From JAWSVE01 sp050789445 (GTDB lineage: Bacteria > Pseudomonadota > Gammaproteobacteria > Pseudomonadales > Cellvibrionaceae), in NCBI GenBank assembly GCA_050789445.1, contig JAILXR010000001.1:2790001-2854000 (forward strand): DNA of 64,000 bases. The letters are read 5' to 3'. The notes beneath the pieces are model-generated. The model had not been told where the DNA came from, ran no database searches, and worked only from the letters and a program-made list of their open reading frames with translations. Made by a program: the position numbers and the translations under genes. This document shows positions 53,769 to 63,277 of this stretch, piece by piece (the first letter of the stretch is position 1; each line of letters begins with the position of its first letter).

Positions 53769-54830
53769 ATGCTTCATCCAAAAGGCAGTAATCAATTGGC
53801 AGTATATGAGGACGCAGGCAAGCCCATGGCAAGTGGCCTAGATTTCGTCGAAGGGATCATTGATAAGATCCGACAGGTGCCGTCATTCTGGTGGAGACGT
53901 GCGTGTGTAGTTATTCTGAGCTTGTGGCTTGTTTTTAGCTTGTCTCAATTATTTTGGGTCATCATGCCTCAGCCTGATATTCCCTCCCCATCATTAGAGG
54001 TTGCTGCTAATAGTGCGTTTGCAGATAAGCCTTCTAATTCCATTTCGGTTGATATTGAGTCACTTAAAGAGCTGGCACTGTTTGGAGATGGCTCGGCTAC
54101 TGCTGCAGCTCCAATTGAGATGCAGGCCACAGGAATAGAAAGTGAAGCGGTTGATACTCGATTAAAGCTTAAATTAGTGGGAACTGTTGCCAGCAGCGAT
54201 GAGTCTTTGGGGAAAGCCTTTATTGCAGATGGACCAAAGCAAGATACCTTTAGTCCAGGCGATGAGTTAACACTGGGCCCTAATGGTGTAAAGATAGCAA
54301 AAATATTAATAGATCGGGTTATCCTCGATAACAACGGTCGCTATGAAACACTTTGGCTTTATCAGGGCAAAGAAGATTTTGTGCGGTCAGGACGCACTGC
54401 GCGATCGCGACAAGCTGTGTCTCGCACACCGCCTCGGGCTAATCGTAGAGATCGTCGTTTACAAAACGAAGAAAACGTTCCCGCCATCGAGAATGCAAGA
54501 GATTTGGTGGGAGCAGTGTTGCCAGTTAATGGACAAAATGTTCCGAGCGCAAATCAGATAAAAACCATCAATGAATTGGTGAATGTGAACATGCATCGGG
54601 AGGGTGGTTCGTTTGTGGGGTTTAAGATTAATCCAAAACGTAACCCTGAAATGTTTGAGCAATTAGGTTTGAAGCCTAACGATATCGTAACAGCCGTCAA
54701 TAATATTGGTTTAGATAGTACAAATCGTGCGATGCAAGTTTATCGGTCATTAAGCACGACATCGCAAGCAAGTTTAGAAATTTTGCGAGATGGGAACACC
54801 GTGACTGTTGATGTAAATCTAGAGCAATAG
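53769..54830 (+). CDS. gspC: type II secretion protein GspC
   Basis: Inner-membrane clamp protein linking the inner platform to the secretin. The 353-residue product has a cytoplasmic N-terminus, one TM helix (about 46-66), the HR domain (DTRLKLKLVGTVASSDESLGKAFIADG) that touches GspD, a basic linker, and a C-terminal PDZ domain (GFKINPKRNPEMFEQLGLKPNDIVTAVNNIGL). No strong ribosome binding site precedes the ATG at 53769; an internal ATG at 53826 (MASGLDF) is a possible alternative. First gene of the operon. Confidence 0.92.
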   Translation: MLHPKGSNQLAVYEDAGKPMASGLDFVEGIIDKIRQVPSFWWRRACVVILSLWLVFSLSQLFWVIMPQPDIPSPSLEVAANSAFADKPSNSISVDIESLKELALFGDGSATAAAPIEMQATGIESEAVDTRLKLKLVGTVASSDESLGKAFIADGPKQDTFSPGDELTLGPNGVKIAKILIDRVILDNNGRYETLWLYQGKEDFVRSGRTARSRQAVSRTPPRANRRDRRLQNEENVPAIENARDLVGAVLPVNGQNVPSANQIKTINELVNVNMHREGGSFVGFKINPKRNPEMFEQLGLKPNDIVTAVNNIGLDSTNRAMQVYRSLSTTSQASLEILRDGNTVTVDVNLEQ

Positions 54831-54877
54831 TTGTACATCAGCAGCGATAAAAAAATTAAACAGATAGAGTAGCTATT

Positions 54878-56929
54878 TTGAGCAAGAGATATTTAAAAAA
54901 AATAAATGTGAACACGAAAGGGCATAACACAAGTTGGTGTAGGGCGTTATTCGTGACGGCTATTATAAGTTTTTCGAGTGTTAATGTTATTGCACAAGAG
55001 CAAACTTATACTGCCAACTATAAAGATGCCAACGTCCTTGAGGTGATTAAGGCTGTTCAAGAGGCAACGGGCAAATTGATGGTTGTTGATCCTCGTGTTA
55101 AAGGACAGATTACTGTTTTAAGTTCGGAGCCGTTAACACTTGATGAATATTATAATTTGTTTTTGTCAACGCTAAATACATTAGGATTTACCGCGATAGA
55201 AAACGGCAATATTGTAAGCATTATTCCAAACAAAGAAGCACGCTCGTCACCTTTACCGTTTCTTGCTAAAGAAGCTGAAGGTAGTAGTAAATATGTTCAA
55301 GAAATTTTCAAGTTAGATAATGTATCTGCGGCTCAAGTTCTTCCCTCCATACGACCTCTTATTTCGCAAGGCGGCCAGTCTCATATGGCGGCGTTTCCAG
55401 CCAGTAATGTCATCATCATGGTTGATACGGTAGCGAATGTTGAGCGAATCCGAAGTTTGTTAAGTCAGATCGACCAGGCAGCAATTCCAGAAACAGAAAT
55501 GATTCCGTTAGAGCATGCAGAAGCAGAAGAAATGGTTCGCATGCTTGAGCAAATCGAGCGCAATACTGACCCAGGAAATAAAACGATTGGAACAAAACTT
55601 CAGGTCATTGCGGATAAAAGAACAAATAGTATTTTAATTACTGGTGAGCCAAGGCAGCGAGCAAGAATAAAAAATTTAATTCGTCGTGTTGATCAGCCAC
55701 AAAAGCAAAGTGGTAATGCGCGGGTTATTTATCTTGAATATGCTGACGCAGAGCAAGTGGCTCAAGTATTAACTAGTGTTGTTCAAAACATGGCAAAACT
55801 TAATCCGGATGAAAAAGCTGCGAAACAAATGGCAGCAATTGAGGCGGAAAAAGATACCAATTCATTAATTATTACGGCAGATTTAGAAACCATTAGTTCG
55901 TTGTTGTCAGTGATTGATCGCTTAGATATTCAGAGAGCGCAAGTATTGGTCGAGGCAATCATTGTAGAGGTTAATGATAACTTTGGAAAAAGCCTGGGTG
56001 TTCAATGGCTATATAGAAACGATGACGGTGGCTTCGTTAGTAACTTTAAAGAAGGTAATAACGCGGCTACTGTCGGTGCAATTGCTCAAGGTGCGTTAGA
56101 GGAAGATAGCGAAGAAGCATTGGCGACATTGGCGGGAGCTTTAGCTGGCGCTGCTGGTCAAACAATTGGTTTGGGAAAACTAACAGACACCTATGATATT
56201 TTGGGGATGATTGATTTATTGCAAGGTACAACGGGAACGAATATTCTCTCGACGCCTAATATTTTGACGACAGATAATCACACAGCAAAAATTACTGTTG
56301 GTGAAGCTGTTCCGTTTGTTACGGGAAGCTTTACCAGTACCGGTGATAGTAGCAATCCACAAAATCCATTCCAAACTATTGACCGAGAAAATGTAGGTAC
56401 GATTTTAGAGGTCACGCCACATGTGAACGAAGGTGATAAAGTCGCATTAGATATTGTCCAAGAGGTGTCCAGTATTTCTCAAAAAGTTGGTGCCGCCGGA
56501 ATAATAACGAATGAGAGAAAAATTGAAACGCGAGTAACAGTAAAAGACGGCGAGACAATTGTTCTTGGCGGTTTAATAAAAGATAACGTTTTGCAGCGTG
56601 AAACAAGAGTTCCTGTATTGGGTAGTATCCCTGTTCTTGGGCATCTATTTCGTTCGCGTTCTAATACAACAGAAAAAACTAATCTTCTAATTTTTATTCG
56701 TCCAACAATTATCCGTGATGATGCCACGATGCGTGGTGCAACTGGTGAAAAGTATAAATACATTCGCGAGCAGCAGTTAAAGCAGCGAGGAATCAGTTCA
56801 CTATTGTTGAATTCGAATGACTTACCATTATTACCGGATTGGGATAAAGCGGTTGAGGTCTTAGATGAGAAACTAAAGAATAAAAAGCCATCGGTAGCAA
56901 GTGAACCAGAAAAAGGTGAAGAACAGTGA
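54878..56929 (+). CDS. gspD: type II secretion secretin GspD
   Basis: Outer-membrane channel of the type II system. 683 residues from a TTG start, with a signal peptide (LFVTAIISFSSVNVIAQE), N0 domain (YTANYKDANVLEVIKAVQEATGKLMVVDPRVKGQ), N1-N3 repeats, then the secretin domain with TPNILTTDNHTAKITVGEAVPFVTG and VKDGETIVLGGLIKD. An N3 glycine/alanine loop (QGALEEDSEEALATLAGALAGAAG) is prominent. Its TGA overlaps the gspE GTG. No pilotin gene is visible in the window. Confidence 0.95.
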   Translation: MSKRYLKKINVNTKGHNTSWCRALFVTAIISFSSVNVIAQEQTYTANYKDANVLEVIKAVQEATGKLMVVDPRVKGQITVLSSEPLTLDEYYNLFLSTLNTLGFTAIENGNIVSIIPNKEARSSPLPFLAKEAEGSSKYVQEIFKLDNVSAAQVLPSIRPLISQGGQSHMAAFPASNVIIMVDTVANVERIRSLLSQIDQAAIPETEMIPLEHAEAEEMVRMLEQIERNTDPGNKTIGTKLQVIADKRTNSILITGEPRQRARIKNLIRRVDQPQKQSGNARVIYLEYADAEQVAQVLTSVVQNMAKLNPDEKAAKQMAAIEAEKDTNSLIITADLETISSLLSVIDRLDIQRAQVLVEAIIVEVNDNFGKSLGVQWLYRNDDGGFVSNFKEGNNAATVGAIAQGALEEDSEEALATLAGALAGAAGQTIGLGKLTDTYDILGMIDLLQGTTGTNILSTPNILTTDNHTAKITVGEAVPFVTGSFTSTGDSSNPQNPFQTIDRENVGTILEVTPHVNEGDKVALDIVQEVSSISQKVGAAGIITNERKIETRVTVKDGETIVLGGLIKDNVLQRETRVPVLGSIPVLGHLFRSRSNTTEKTNLLIFIRPTIIRDDATMRGATGEKYKYIREQQLKQRGISSLLLNSNDLPLLPDWDKAVEVLDEKLKNKKPSVASEPEKGEEQ

Positions 56930-58377
56930 GCGAAGTAAAACGCTTACCCTATGATTTTGCATCCGATCACGGCGTGCTGTTTGAAGAAGGTAAGCTTTTA
57001 TATAAGCCAGGTATAAAGCTGCCAACAATTTTAGAATTGAGACGTTTCTTTGGAAAGCCATTTGAATTTTCAGAAGTAAGCGACGAAGAATTCCAATCAA
57101 AATTAACATCGCTCTATCAAAGTGGAGATGGTGCTGCTCAGCGAGCAGTCGATGAGATTGGTGCAGAGTTTGACCTCACCAGTCTTGCCGATGAAATCCC
57201 ACAGAATAGCGATTTATTATCTGGCGAAGATGATGCGCCGGTTATTCGTTTAATCAATGCCATTCTTTCTCAAGCTGTTCGAGATAAAGCATCTGATATT
57301 CATTTAGAGCCATTTGAAGATCGCATTGCGGTTCGTTTTCGTGTCGATGGCGTTTTGACCGAAGTACTTTCACCGAAAGCAGAATTAGCACCGGTGCTCG
57401 TATCGCGTTTAAAAGTTATGGCGCGTTTAGACATAGCAGAAAAGCGCTTACCTCAAGATGGTCGTATTACCGTTAAGCTTGCCGGTCACGGTGTCGATAT
57501 TCGTGTATCAACTATTCCTTCCGCTCATGGCGAGCGAGTTGTTTTACGTTTACTCGATCAGTCTGCTGGTCAGTTAGGTCTAGAGCAATTGGCGATGGCG
57601 TCGGTTGTTAAAGAGCGCTATCAGTCGGCGTTAAAAAAACCACATGGCATTATTTTAGTCACTGGTCCAACAGGTTCTGGTAAAACAACAAGTTTGTATG
57701 CGGGATTAAGTTCTATTAATGATAGAAGTCGAAATATTTTAACGATTGAAGACCCCATCGAGTATTTGTTGCCTGGTATTGGCCAAACACAAGTCAATGC
57801 AAAAGTGGATATGACGTTTGCGAGAGGTCTTCGCGCGATTTTACGACAAGATCCAGATGTCGTGATGGTCGGTGAGATTCGTGATGCAGAAACGGCTTCT
57901 ATTGCTGTGCAAGCAAGTTTGACGGGTCATTTAGTGTTGTCGACGTTGCACACCAATACGGCCATTGGTGCGATCACGCGTTTACAGGATATGGGTGTAG
58001 AACCTTTCTTGCTGTCATCCAGTATCGAAGTTGTTATGGCGCAACGTTTAGTGCGCTTATTGTGTGAATGCAAAGAACCTTATTCTCCAACGCCAGCGGA
58101 ACAAGAGCGTTTTTCTATCCCAGCAGAAGCAGAATTATTTCATCCAAAAGGGTGTAGTAAATGTAACAACAGTGGTTATCGTGGGCGAAGCGGTATTTAT
58201 GAATTAATTGAAATTGACGACACATTGCGCCAAATGATTCACGAATCTGCTGGTGAACAAGCGATGCTTTCTTATGCTCGAGAACATAGTGAGTCGATCA
58301 ATCAAGATGGACGTAATCGAGTTTTAGCCGGCGAGACCAGTCTTGAAGAAGTTCTCCGCGTTACGGCAACGGCCTAA
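56926..58377 (+). CDS. gspE: type II secretion ATPase GspE
   Basis: Cytoplasmic hexameric ATPase that drives pseudopilus assembly. 483 residues from GTG, overlapping gspD by four bases. Walker A GPTGSGKTT (247-255), Asp box and Glu in EDPIEY, Walker B VMVGEIRDAETA, His box GHLVLSTLHTN. The zinc-binding loop normally has two CxxC pairs; here the first is CEC (380-382) in LLCECKEPY, with only one residue between the cysteines, while the second is CSKC (410-413). Confidence 0.95.
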   Translation: MSEVKRLPYDFASDHGVLFEEGKLLYKPGIKLPTILELRRFFGKPFEFSEVSDEEFQSKLTSLYQSGDGAAQRAVDEIGAEFDLTSLADEIPQNSDLLSGEDDAPVIRLINAILSQAVRDKASDIHLEPFEDRIAVRFRVDGVLTEVLSPKAELAPVLVSRLKVMARLDIAEKRLPQDGRITVKLAGHGVDIRVSTIPSAHGERVVLRLLDQSAGQLGLEQLAMASVVKERYQSALKKPHGIILVTGPTGSGKTTSLYAGLSSINDRSRNILTIEDPIEYLLPGIGQTQVNAKVDMTFARGLRAILRQDPDVVMVGEIRDAETASIAVQASLTGHLVLSTLHTNTAIGAITRLQDMGVEPFLLSSSIEVVMAQRLVRLLCECKEPYSPTPAEQERFSIPAEAELFHPKGCSKCNNSGYRGRSGIYELIEIDDTLRQMIHESAGEQAMLSYAREHSESINQDGRNRVLAGETSLEEVLRVTATA

Positions 58378-58394
58378 AGGGGAATTGGAAAACC

Positions 58395-59624
58395 ATGCCC
58401 GCTTTTAGTTACCGTGCAATCAACCCCGTCGGAAAAACCGTTAAAGGTGTTTTAGAGGGCGACACTGAACGCCAAGTGCGTTCTCAGCTTCGCGCACAAA
58501 AATTAAAGCCGTTAGAAGTGCAGAGTGTTGCGAATAAAGAAGCCGCCAGTAATGACAGCGGTTCATCGTTATTCACTCGCCGAAATAAAAAATTATCGAG
58601 TAAAGATCTATCGTTAGTAACTCGACAAATAGCATCACTCGTGCAATCTGGCTTGCCATTAGATGAAACGTTACAAATAGCAGCAAAGCAAAGTCGTAAG
58701 CAAAGTACAACTGGGATGTTGTTACAGGTTCGCTCAAAAGTGCTTGAAGGTCGAAGTTTAGCGCAAGCGTTGGGCGAAAATCCAAAAGCGTTTGATCACA
58801 TGTATCGAGCAATGGTTCGTGCAGGCGAGAGTGCAGGTTTTTTAGGAAAGGTTTTAGAGCAGCTTGCTGAATACACAGAATCTAGTCAGCACACGAAACA
58901 AAAAATGCAAATGGCAATGATTTACCCATTGGTCTTATTGGGGGTGAGTTTTGCAGTAGTTGGTTTACTGATGACATTTGTTGTGCCCAAATTGGTGGGA
59001 ATGTTTCAGCATTCTAGTCGTGAGTTACCAGCGTTAACAAAAATATTAATTACTACCAGTGATTTTGTCGGATCTTATTGGGGGTTAGCAACATTAGCTG
59101 CGATCGTTGGCGCCTTCATTGGCTTTAAGATTTGGTTGAAAGATAAAAAACATCAGATGTTGTGGCACCGTTTTTTGTTGAAAGTGCCATTGATTAAAGA
59201 TGTTATTTTGCAGTCAGATAGCGCGCGTTTTTCTTCGACATTGTCCATCTTGTTAAATAGCGGCGTTCCATTACTTGAGGCGATAAGAATTGCTGGGCAG
59301 GTATTGAATAACCAAGTGCTTCGTACGAGCAGTGAAAATATTGCCGTTGCAGTTCAAGAAGGTAGTAGTCTTCATCGGGCGATGCAAAAGGCGGATGTGT
59401 TTCCACCCCTATTAGTACAAATGGTCGCGAGTGGCGAAGCAAATGGCACACTAGCAGAACAGCTAAGTCATGCTGCACGAAATCAAGAAAGAGAATTAGA
59501 AATGATGCTTGGAACGACCATGGGTTTGCTAGAGCCTTTAACAGTTGTGTTTATGGGCGGATTAGTGATGACAATTATGTTGGCTATACTGCTACCCATT
59601 TTCAACATCAACAAGTTGGTTTAA
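58395..59624 (+). CDS. gspF: type II secretion inner membrane protein GspF
   Basis: Polytopic platform protein that contacts GspE and the pseudopilus. The 409-residue protein has the N-terminal PAFSYRAINPVGKTVKGVLEGD, two repeats of the T2SSF helical domain (LVTRQIASLVQSGLPLDETLQIAA; FSSTLSILLNSGVPLLEAIRIAG), and TM helices at MIYPLVLLGVSFAVVGLLMTFVVPKL, in the middle, and at the C-terminus (VVFMGGLVMTIMLAILLPIFNIN). 17 bp after gspE. Confidence 0.95.
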   Translation: MPAFSYRAINPVGKTVKGVLEGDTERQVRSQLRAQKLKPLEVQSVANKEAASNDSGSSLFTRRNKKLSSKDLSLVTRQIASLVQSGLPLDETLQIAAKQSRKQSTTGMLLQVRSKVLEGRSLAQALGENPKAFDHMYRAMVRAGESAGFLGKVLEQLAEYTESSQHTKQKMQMAMIYPLVLLGVSFAVVGLLMTFVVPKLVGMFQHSSRELPALTKILITTSDFVGSYWGLATLAAIVGAFIGFKIWLKDKKHQMLWHRFLLKVPLIKDVILQSDSARFSSTLSILLNSGVPLLEAIRIAGQVLNNQVLRTSSENIAVAVQEGSSLHRAMQKADVFPPLLVQMVASGEANGTLAEQLSHAARNQERELEMMLGTTMGLLEPLTVVFMGGLVMTIMLAILLPIFNINKLV

Positions 59625-59680
59625 AGCAGTAATTAAATGAAGAATAAAAAGAATTTAAAGGTTTATTTTAGGAGTAATCA

Positions 59681-60175
59681 ATGCAAACCGCAGAGAAAAA
59701 AATATTATCGTTAAATGCTAAAGCTGTAACCTACAGTCAGCAACGTGGTTTTAACCTTATTGAAATTTTAGTTGTCCTGGTCATCATGGGATTACTTATT
59801 AGTATTGTTGCTCCCAATTTGATTGGAGAGGCCGATAAGGCGCGAACTCAAAAAGTATTCGCTGATTTTCGCGCAATAGAAACAGCGTTAAAAATCTATC
59901 GCTTAGATAATTATAACTACCCAACAACCGAGCAAGGATTAGAGGCTTTGGTAGAAAAACCAAACTTAGATCCTGTGCCTAAAAAGTGGAAGCCGGATGG
60001 CTACCTAGAAGATTTGCCAGTGGATCCATGGGGAAATGCCTATAAATATCAAAGCCCGGGAGACAACGGTAAAGTAGATATTTATACATTAGGTGCTGAT
60101 AATTCACCTGAAGGCGAAGAACAAAATATGGATCTTGGAAACTGGATGAACCCAGAAGAATTAATGGAAGAGTAG
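59681..60175 (+). CDS. gspG: major pseudopilin GspG
   Basis: 164-residue prepilin with an unusually long 23-residue leader (MQTAEKKILSLNAKAVTYSQ, then QRG); peptidase cleavage is after Gly23, before Phe24, with Glu at +5 (FNLIEILVVLVIMG). The mature part carries the GspG signature LKIYRLDNYNYPTTEQGLEALV and PVDPWGNAYKYQSPG, with the C-terminal calcium site region DIYTLGADNSPEGE. AGGAG precedes the start. Confidence 0.95.
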   Translation: MQTAEKKILSLNAKAVTYSQQRGFNLIEILVVLVIMGLLISIVAPNLIGEADKARTQKVFADFRAIETALKIYRLDNYNYPTTEQGLEALVEKPNLDPVPKKWKPDGYLEDLPVDPWGNAYKYQSPGDNGKVDIYTLGADNSPEGEEQNMDLGNWMNPEELMEE

Positions 60176-60224
60176 TCAGATTGGCTAACGAAAAAACGAA
60201 CAAAAAAAGTTAAAGGGTTGTCGA

Positions 60225-60800
60225 TTGAAAAAAAACTGTTGCCAGAAACAGTTGTCTCGACCACAAGGTTTTTCGTTAATCGAAATACTGGTCGTCATGT
60301 TCATTATTGGCATTATGTCTAGTGCCGTTATGTTATCAATCGATATTGGGAATCCTTCAAGTTCTGTAGAGGTGTTAGACGAGCGAATTGAAAAGCTATT
60401 GATGCTGTCATCATTGGCAGAAGATGAGTCGGTATTAACTGGAGATCCTATTGGTTTAGTATTGCAGCCTCCTCACGAAGAACCTGTTTGGCAAATGTCT
60501 TGGCAGCGATATCGCGGCGGAGAATGGATTGATGCTGGTGAACCATTCGGTAATGACTCTTTTCCTGAGAATATTGAAGTTACTATTGAGGTCGAAGGCG
60601 AGCTAGTTGACTTTCCTCGGTTGCTTGAAAACGATGTACCTTTGTTACCAAGTATAATTTTTTATCCTGGTGGAGAAGTAACGCCTTTTTTAATGACCAT
60701 ATTCAATGCATCAGAAGTGGATAGTCAGATTGTTTTAACCAGTGAACGCACAGGAACGATTGAGCAATTAACTAGCGAGCAAGCTCAAGAGCTTTTGTGA
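60225..60800 (+). CDS. gspH: minor pseudopilin GspH
   Basis: 191 residues from a TTG start with AAGGG eight bases upstream. Prepilin leader KKNCCQKQLSRPQG, cleavage after Gly15, Glu at +5 (FSLIEILVVMFIIG). The mature domain (SIDIGNPSSSVEVLDERIEKLLMLSSLAEDESVLTG) and GLVL...MSWQRYRGGEW match GspH/XcpU. Part of the gsp run with a 49-bp gap from gspG. Confidence 0.88.
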   Translation: MKKNCCQKQLSRPQGFSLIEILVVMFIIGIMSSAVMLSIDIGNPSSSVEVLDERIEKLLMLSSLAEDESVLTGDPIGLVLQPPHEEPVWQMSWQRYRGGEWIDAGEPFGNDSFPENIEVTIEVEGELVDFPRLLENDVPLLPSIIFYPGGEVTPFLMTIFNASEVDSQIVLTSERTGTIEQLTSEQAQELL

Positions 60801-60927
60801 TTAGCTGTTGTAGTTAATTCTTTTAGTCAGCTTTTATAGTTGGAAAGTAACTAGATTTTTTCGCAATGGTTTAAAAACTCAAGTGGGTAGAAAATTAATT
60901 GGTTAGGCGCATGAGTTAATTGTTTTT

Positions 60928-61386
60928 ATGAAAAGATTGAAGCGCACAAAATCAATAAGTTTTAAAAATATAAAAGGCTTTACTTTAGTAGAGGTCATGG
61001 TGGCATTAGCCGTGATTGCCATCGCATTGCCTGCACTTATGTCGCAAATTCTTCAAATGATGGATGGCAGCGAACATATCAGAGATAAAACGATTGCAGG
61101 TTGGGTTGCACAGAATCAATTAGAAATGCTAGATATAGAATTTCGAATAAGTAAAACGCTATTGAAAGGCAAGGCTACAGGCGAAGCCGATATGGCGAAT
61201 AGAAAATGGTATTGGGAAATAGTTTCGGAGCAACAGCCGAGTGAACTTATTCCGGGTATTTGGAAGCAGACTGTTTCTGTTGGGCCTAATGCTGAAGAAT
61301 ATATTATTTCGGTTATTGGGTTTATTAGAGAAGAGCAAACCCAAACACCCAAAGGTGCACAGAGTAATAATCAGAATCAAAATTAA
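60928..61386 (+). CDS. gspI: minor pseudopilin GspI
   Basis: 152 residues; leader MKRLKRTKSISFKNIKG, cleavage after Gly17, Glu at +5 in FTLVEVMVALAVIAIALPAL. The WVAQNQLEMLDIEF segment (A-x-N-x-L) is typical of GspI/XcpV, which initiates the pseudopilus tip with J and K. The gap to gspH is 127 bp, longer than others in the operon. Confidence 0.9.
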   Translation: MKRLKRTKSISFKNIKGFTLVEVMVALAVIAIALPALMSQILQMMDGSEHIRDKTIAGWVAQNQLEMLDIEFRISKTLLKGKATGEADMANRKWYWEIVSEQQPSELIPGIWKQTVSVGPNAEEYIISVIGFIREEQTQTPKGAQSNNQNQN

Positions 61387-61416
61387 CGGTTTCTGTACTA
61401 AGCAACAAGCATAAAT

Positions 61417-62121
61417 ATGAAAAAGCTTAAGCTCATCAAGCAATTAAAAAAGAAAGCAGGTTTTACCTTGCTGGAAGTATTAATTGCGATTGCAGTGACA
61501 GTCACCGTTGCGGGAATGGCTTATACATTTTTTGATAGTGCAATAGAAGCATCAGAAAGCAGTGAAGCAGTTTTAAAAAATGTGAATGAGCTGGAAACTG
61601 TTTGGCAGCTATTGGCAACAGATGTTCATCATATTATTGATAGAAAATTACCGAGTTCGTCGGTGTCTGTTGGTAGTAGTGGTGGAAATGCGCCGGCTTT
61701 TATGGGCGGCGATCCAGCGCTGTCGGGAACCAATTTTTTACAAGGTGAATATATACTACGATTTGTACGTGATGGATGGACTAATCCTTTGCAGCAAATC
61801 CGATCAGATCTACAGCGCGTTGGTTATCGTTGGCAAGATGAACAGTTATGGCGAGAGTATTGGGCCGAAAGAAATCAGGCTTATGATACAGAGCCAACAG
61901 GCAGGCGGTTAATTGCTGAAGATATTATTGCGATAAAGATTCGTTTTTTACCTAGTACGTCAAAAAGTGTTGCAAGCGGCCCTTGGGTTGATGAATGGCC
62001 CCCAGCGCCTTCATCATCCAATTTAGGGAAAGTGGGCACTATGCCGATTGCTTTTGAAATAACATTAACATTAGAAGACATGGGTGATGTACAGCGAACG
62101 TTTGCATTACCAGGTGTATGA
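61417..62121 (+). CDS. gspJ: minor pseudopilin GspJ
   Basis: 234 residues; leader MKKLKLIKQLKKKAG, cleavage after Gly15, Glu at +5 in FTLLEVLIAIAVTVTVAGMA. The middle has the GspJ stretch LRFVRDGWTNPLQQIRSDLQRVGYRWQDEQLWREYW. Its TGA overlaps the gspK ATG by four bases. Confidence 0.92.
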   Translation: MKKLKLIKQLKKKAGFTLLEVLIAIAVTVTVAGMAYTFFDSAIEASESSEAVLKNVNELETVWQLLATDVHHIIDRKLPSSSVSVGSSGGNAPAFMGGDPALSGTNFLQGEYILRFVRDGWTNPLQQIRSDLQRVGYRWQDEQLWREYWAERNQAYDTEPTGRRLIAEDIIAIKIRFLPSTSKSVASGPWVDEWPPAPSSSNLGKVGTMPIAFEITLTLEDMGDVQRTFALPGV

Positions 62122-63173
62122 GTTTGACAGTAAATAGCCGGTTTTCATGTAAGCGACATCCGCCAAAAAAAAATAGTGGCGCTGCGTTAATTATGGCGCT
62201 ATTGATTGTTGTTATGGTGTCAGTGCTTGCAGTGAAATTTAGCGAATCGTTTAATTTAAATGTTGCTCGCTCTGAAAACCGTTGGTACGGGGCGCAGGCA
62301 AAAAATTATTTACTGGCCACTGAATCGATGGCAGGGTATTTTTTAGAAAAAGATGCCAATGAAAATGAAATTGATGAGCTGAGTGAGGCTTGGAATGCCG
62401 ATTTAGTTATGCCAACAGATGAAGGTTTGCTAGAAGCAAAATTGGAAGATGCGCAAGGCCGCTATAATTTAAACGGCTTGTCGATAAAAGCAAAAATTCC
62501 GGATAAGAATGTTAATCCGCAATTACACGAAAAATTTTCGGCGCAACAAAAACGGTTTATTCGTTTATTACAAATATTTGATGAATATCCGTTGACGCAA
62601 GATGAGGCGATTTCTATTACAGAAGCTGCGATTGATTGGGTTGATGATGACGGAGATAACGTAACAGGATTTGGTGGTGCAGAGTCGCTCCACTACAGCA
62701 ATAAAAAACCAAGTTACCAACCGGCTAATCAGTTTTTTGATAGTGTTAGTGAGTTGCAAATGGTTAAAGGCGTGACGCCGGAATTGTATCGTTTACTAGA
62801 GCCGCTAATTTGTGTTTTACCTGATGCAGCGACAACATTGAACCTAAATACTGCATCGCCGCAATTGCTGAGAACGATTAATCGGCCTGATGATTTATCT
62901 CCGTTGCAGGCAGCAGATGTCGCGACGATTATCGAAGAGCGAAGTTTACAGCCGGCGGAAACGGTGAATGATTTTTTTTCAAACCCTGCGATTCAATCCA
63001 TTATTCCAGTGGGTGCAGCTGCGGGTGGTTATGGTGTTAGTTCAGATTATTTTTTAATGTTTGCAAAGACAACAGTAGGCGAACAAATTCGATTCGTGAT
63101 TAGTTATCTGCACCGAGATCCGAATAAAGATGGAAAAGTAGTTACGCTAAATAGACGTTATACAAGTTATTAG
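62118..63173 (+). CDS. gspK: minor pseudopilin GspK
   Basis: 351 residues. Prepilin-like start with cleavage after Gly21 (PKKNSG), then AALIMALLIVVMVSVLAVKF without the Glu at +5, as is normal for GspK, which caps the pseudopilus. Features: LEDAQGRYNLNGL, ITEAAIDWVDDDGD, and helix-hairpin-helix-like LNLNTASPQLLRTI. Coupled to gspJ by the ATGA overlap. Confidence 0.92.
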   Translation: MSLTVNSRFSCKRHPPKKNSGAALIMALLIVVMVSVLAVKFSESFNLNVARSENRWYGAQAKNYLLATESMAGYFLEKDANENEIDELSEAWNADLVMPTDEGLLEAKLEDAQGRYNLNGLSIKAKIPDKNVNPQLHEKFSAQQKRFIRLLQIFDEYPLTQDEAISITEAAIDWVDDDGDNVTGFGGAESLHYSNKKPSYQPANQFFDSVSELQMVKGVTPELYRLLEPLICVLPDAATTLNLNTASPQLLRTINRPDDLSPLQAADVATIIEERSLQPAETVNDFFSNPAIQSIIPVGAAAGGYGVSSDYFLMFAKTTVGEQIRFVISYLHRDPNKDGKVVTLNRRYTSY

Positions 63174-63277
63174 AATATAAATTATTAAAGCAAGAGCTGC
63201 TGGAGCGTTAATTTTTTAAGGTATCTGCTTCGAAAAATTAAATAAATCGCTTTTCATAAAAAATATTGAGGCTAAGA

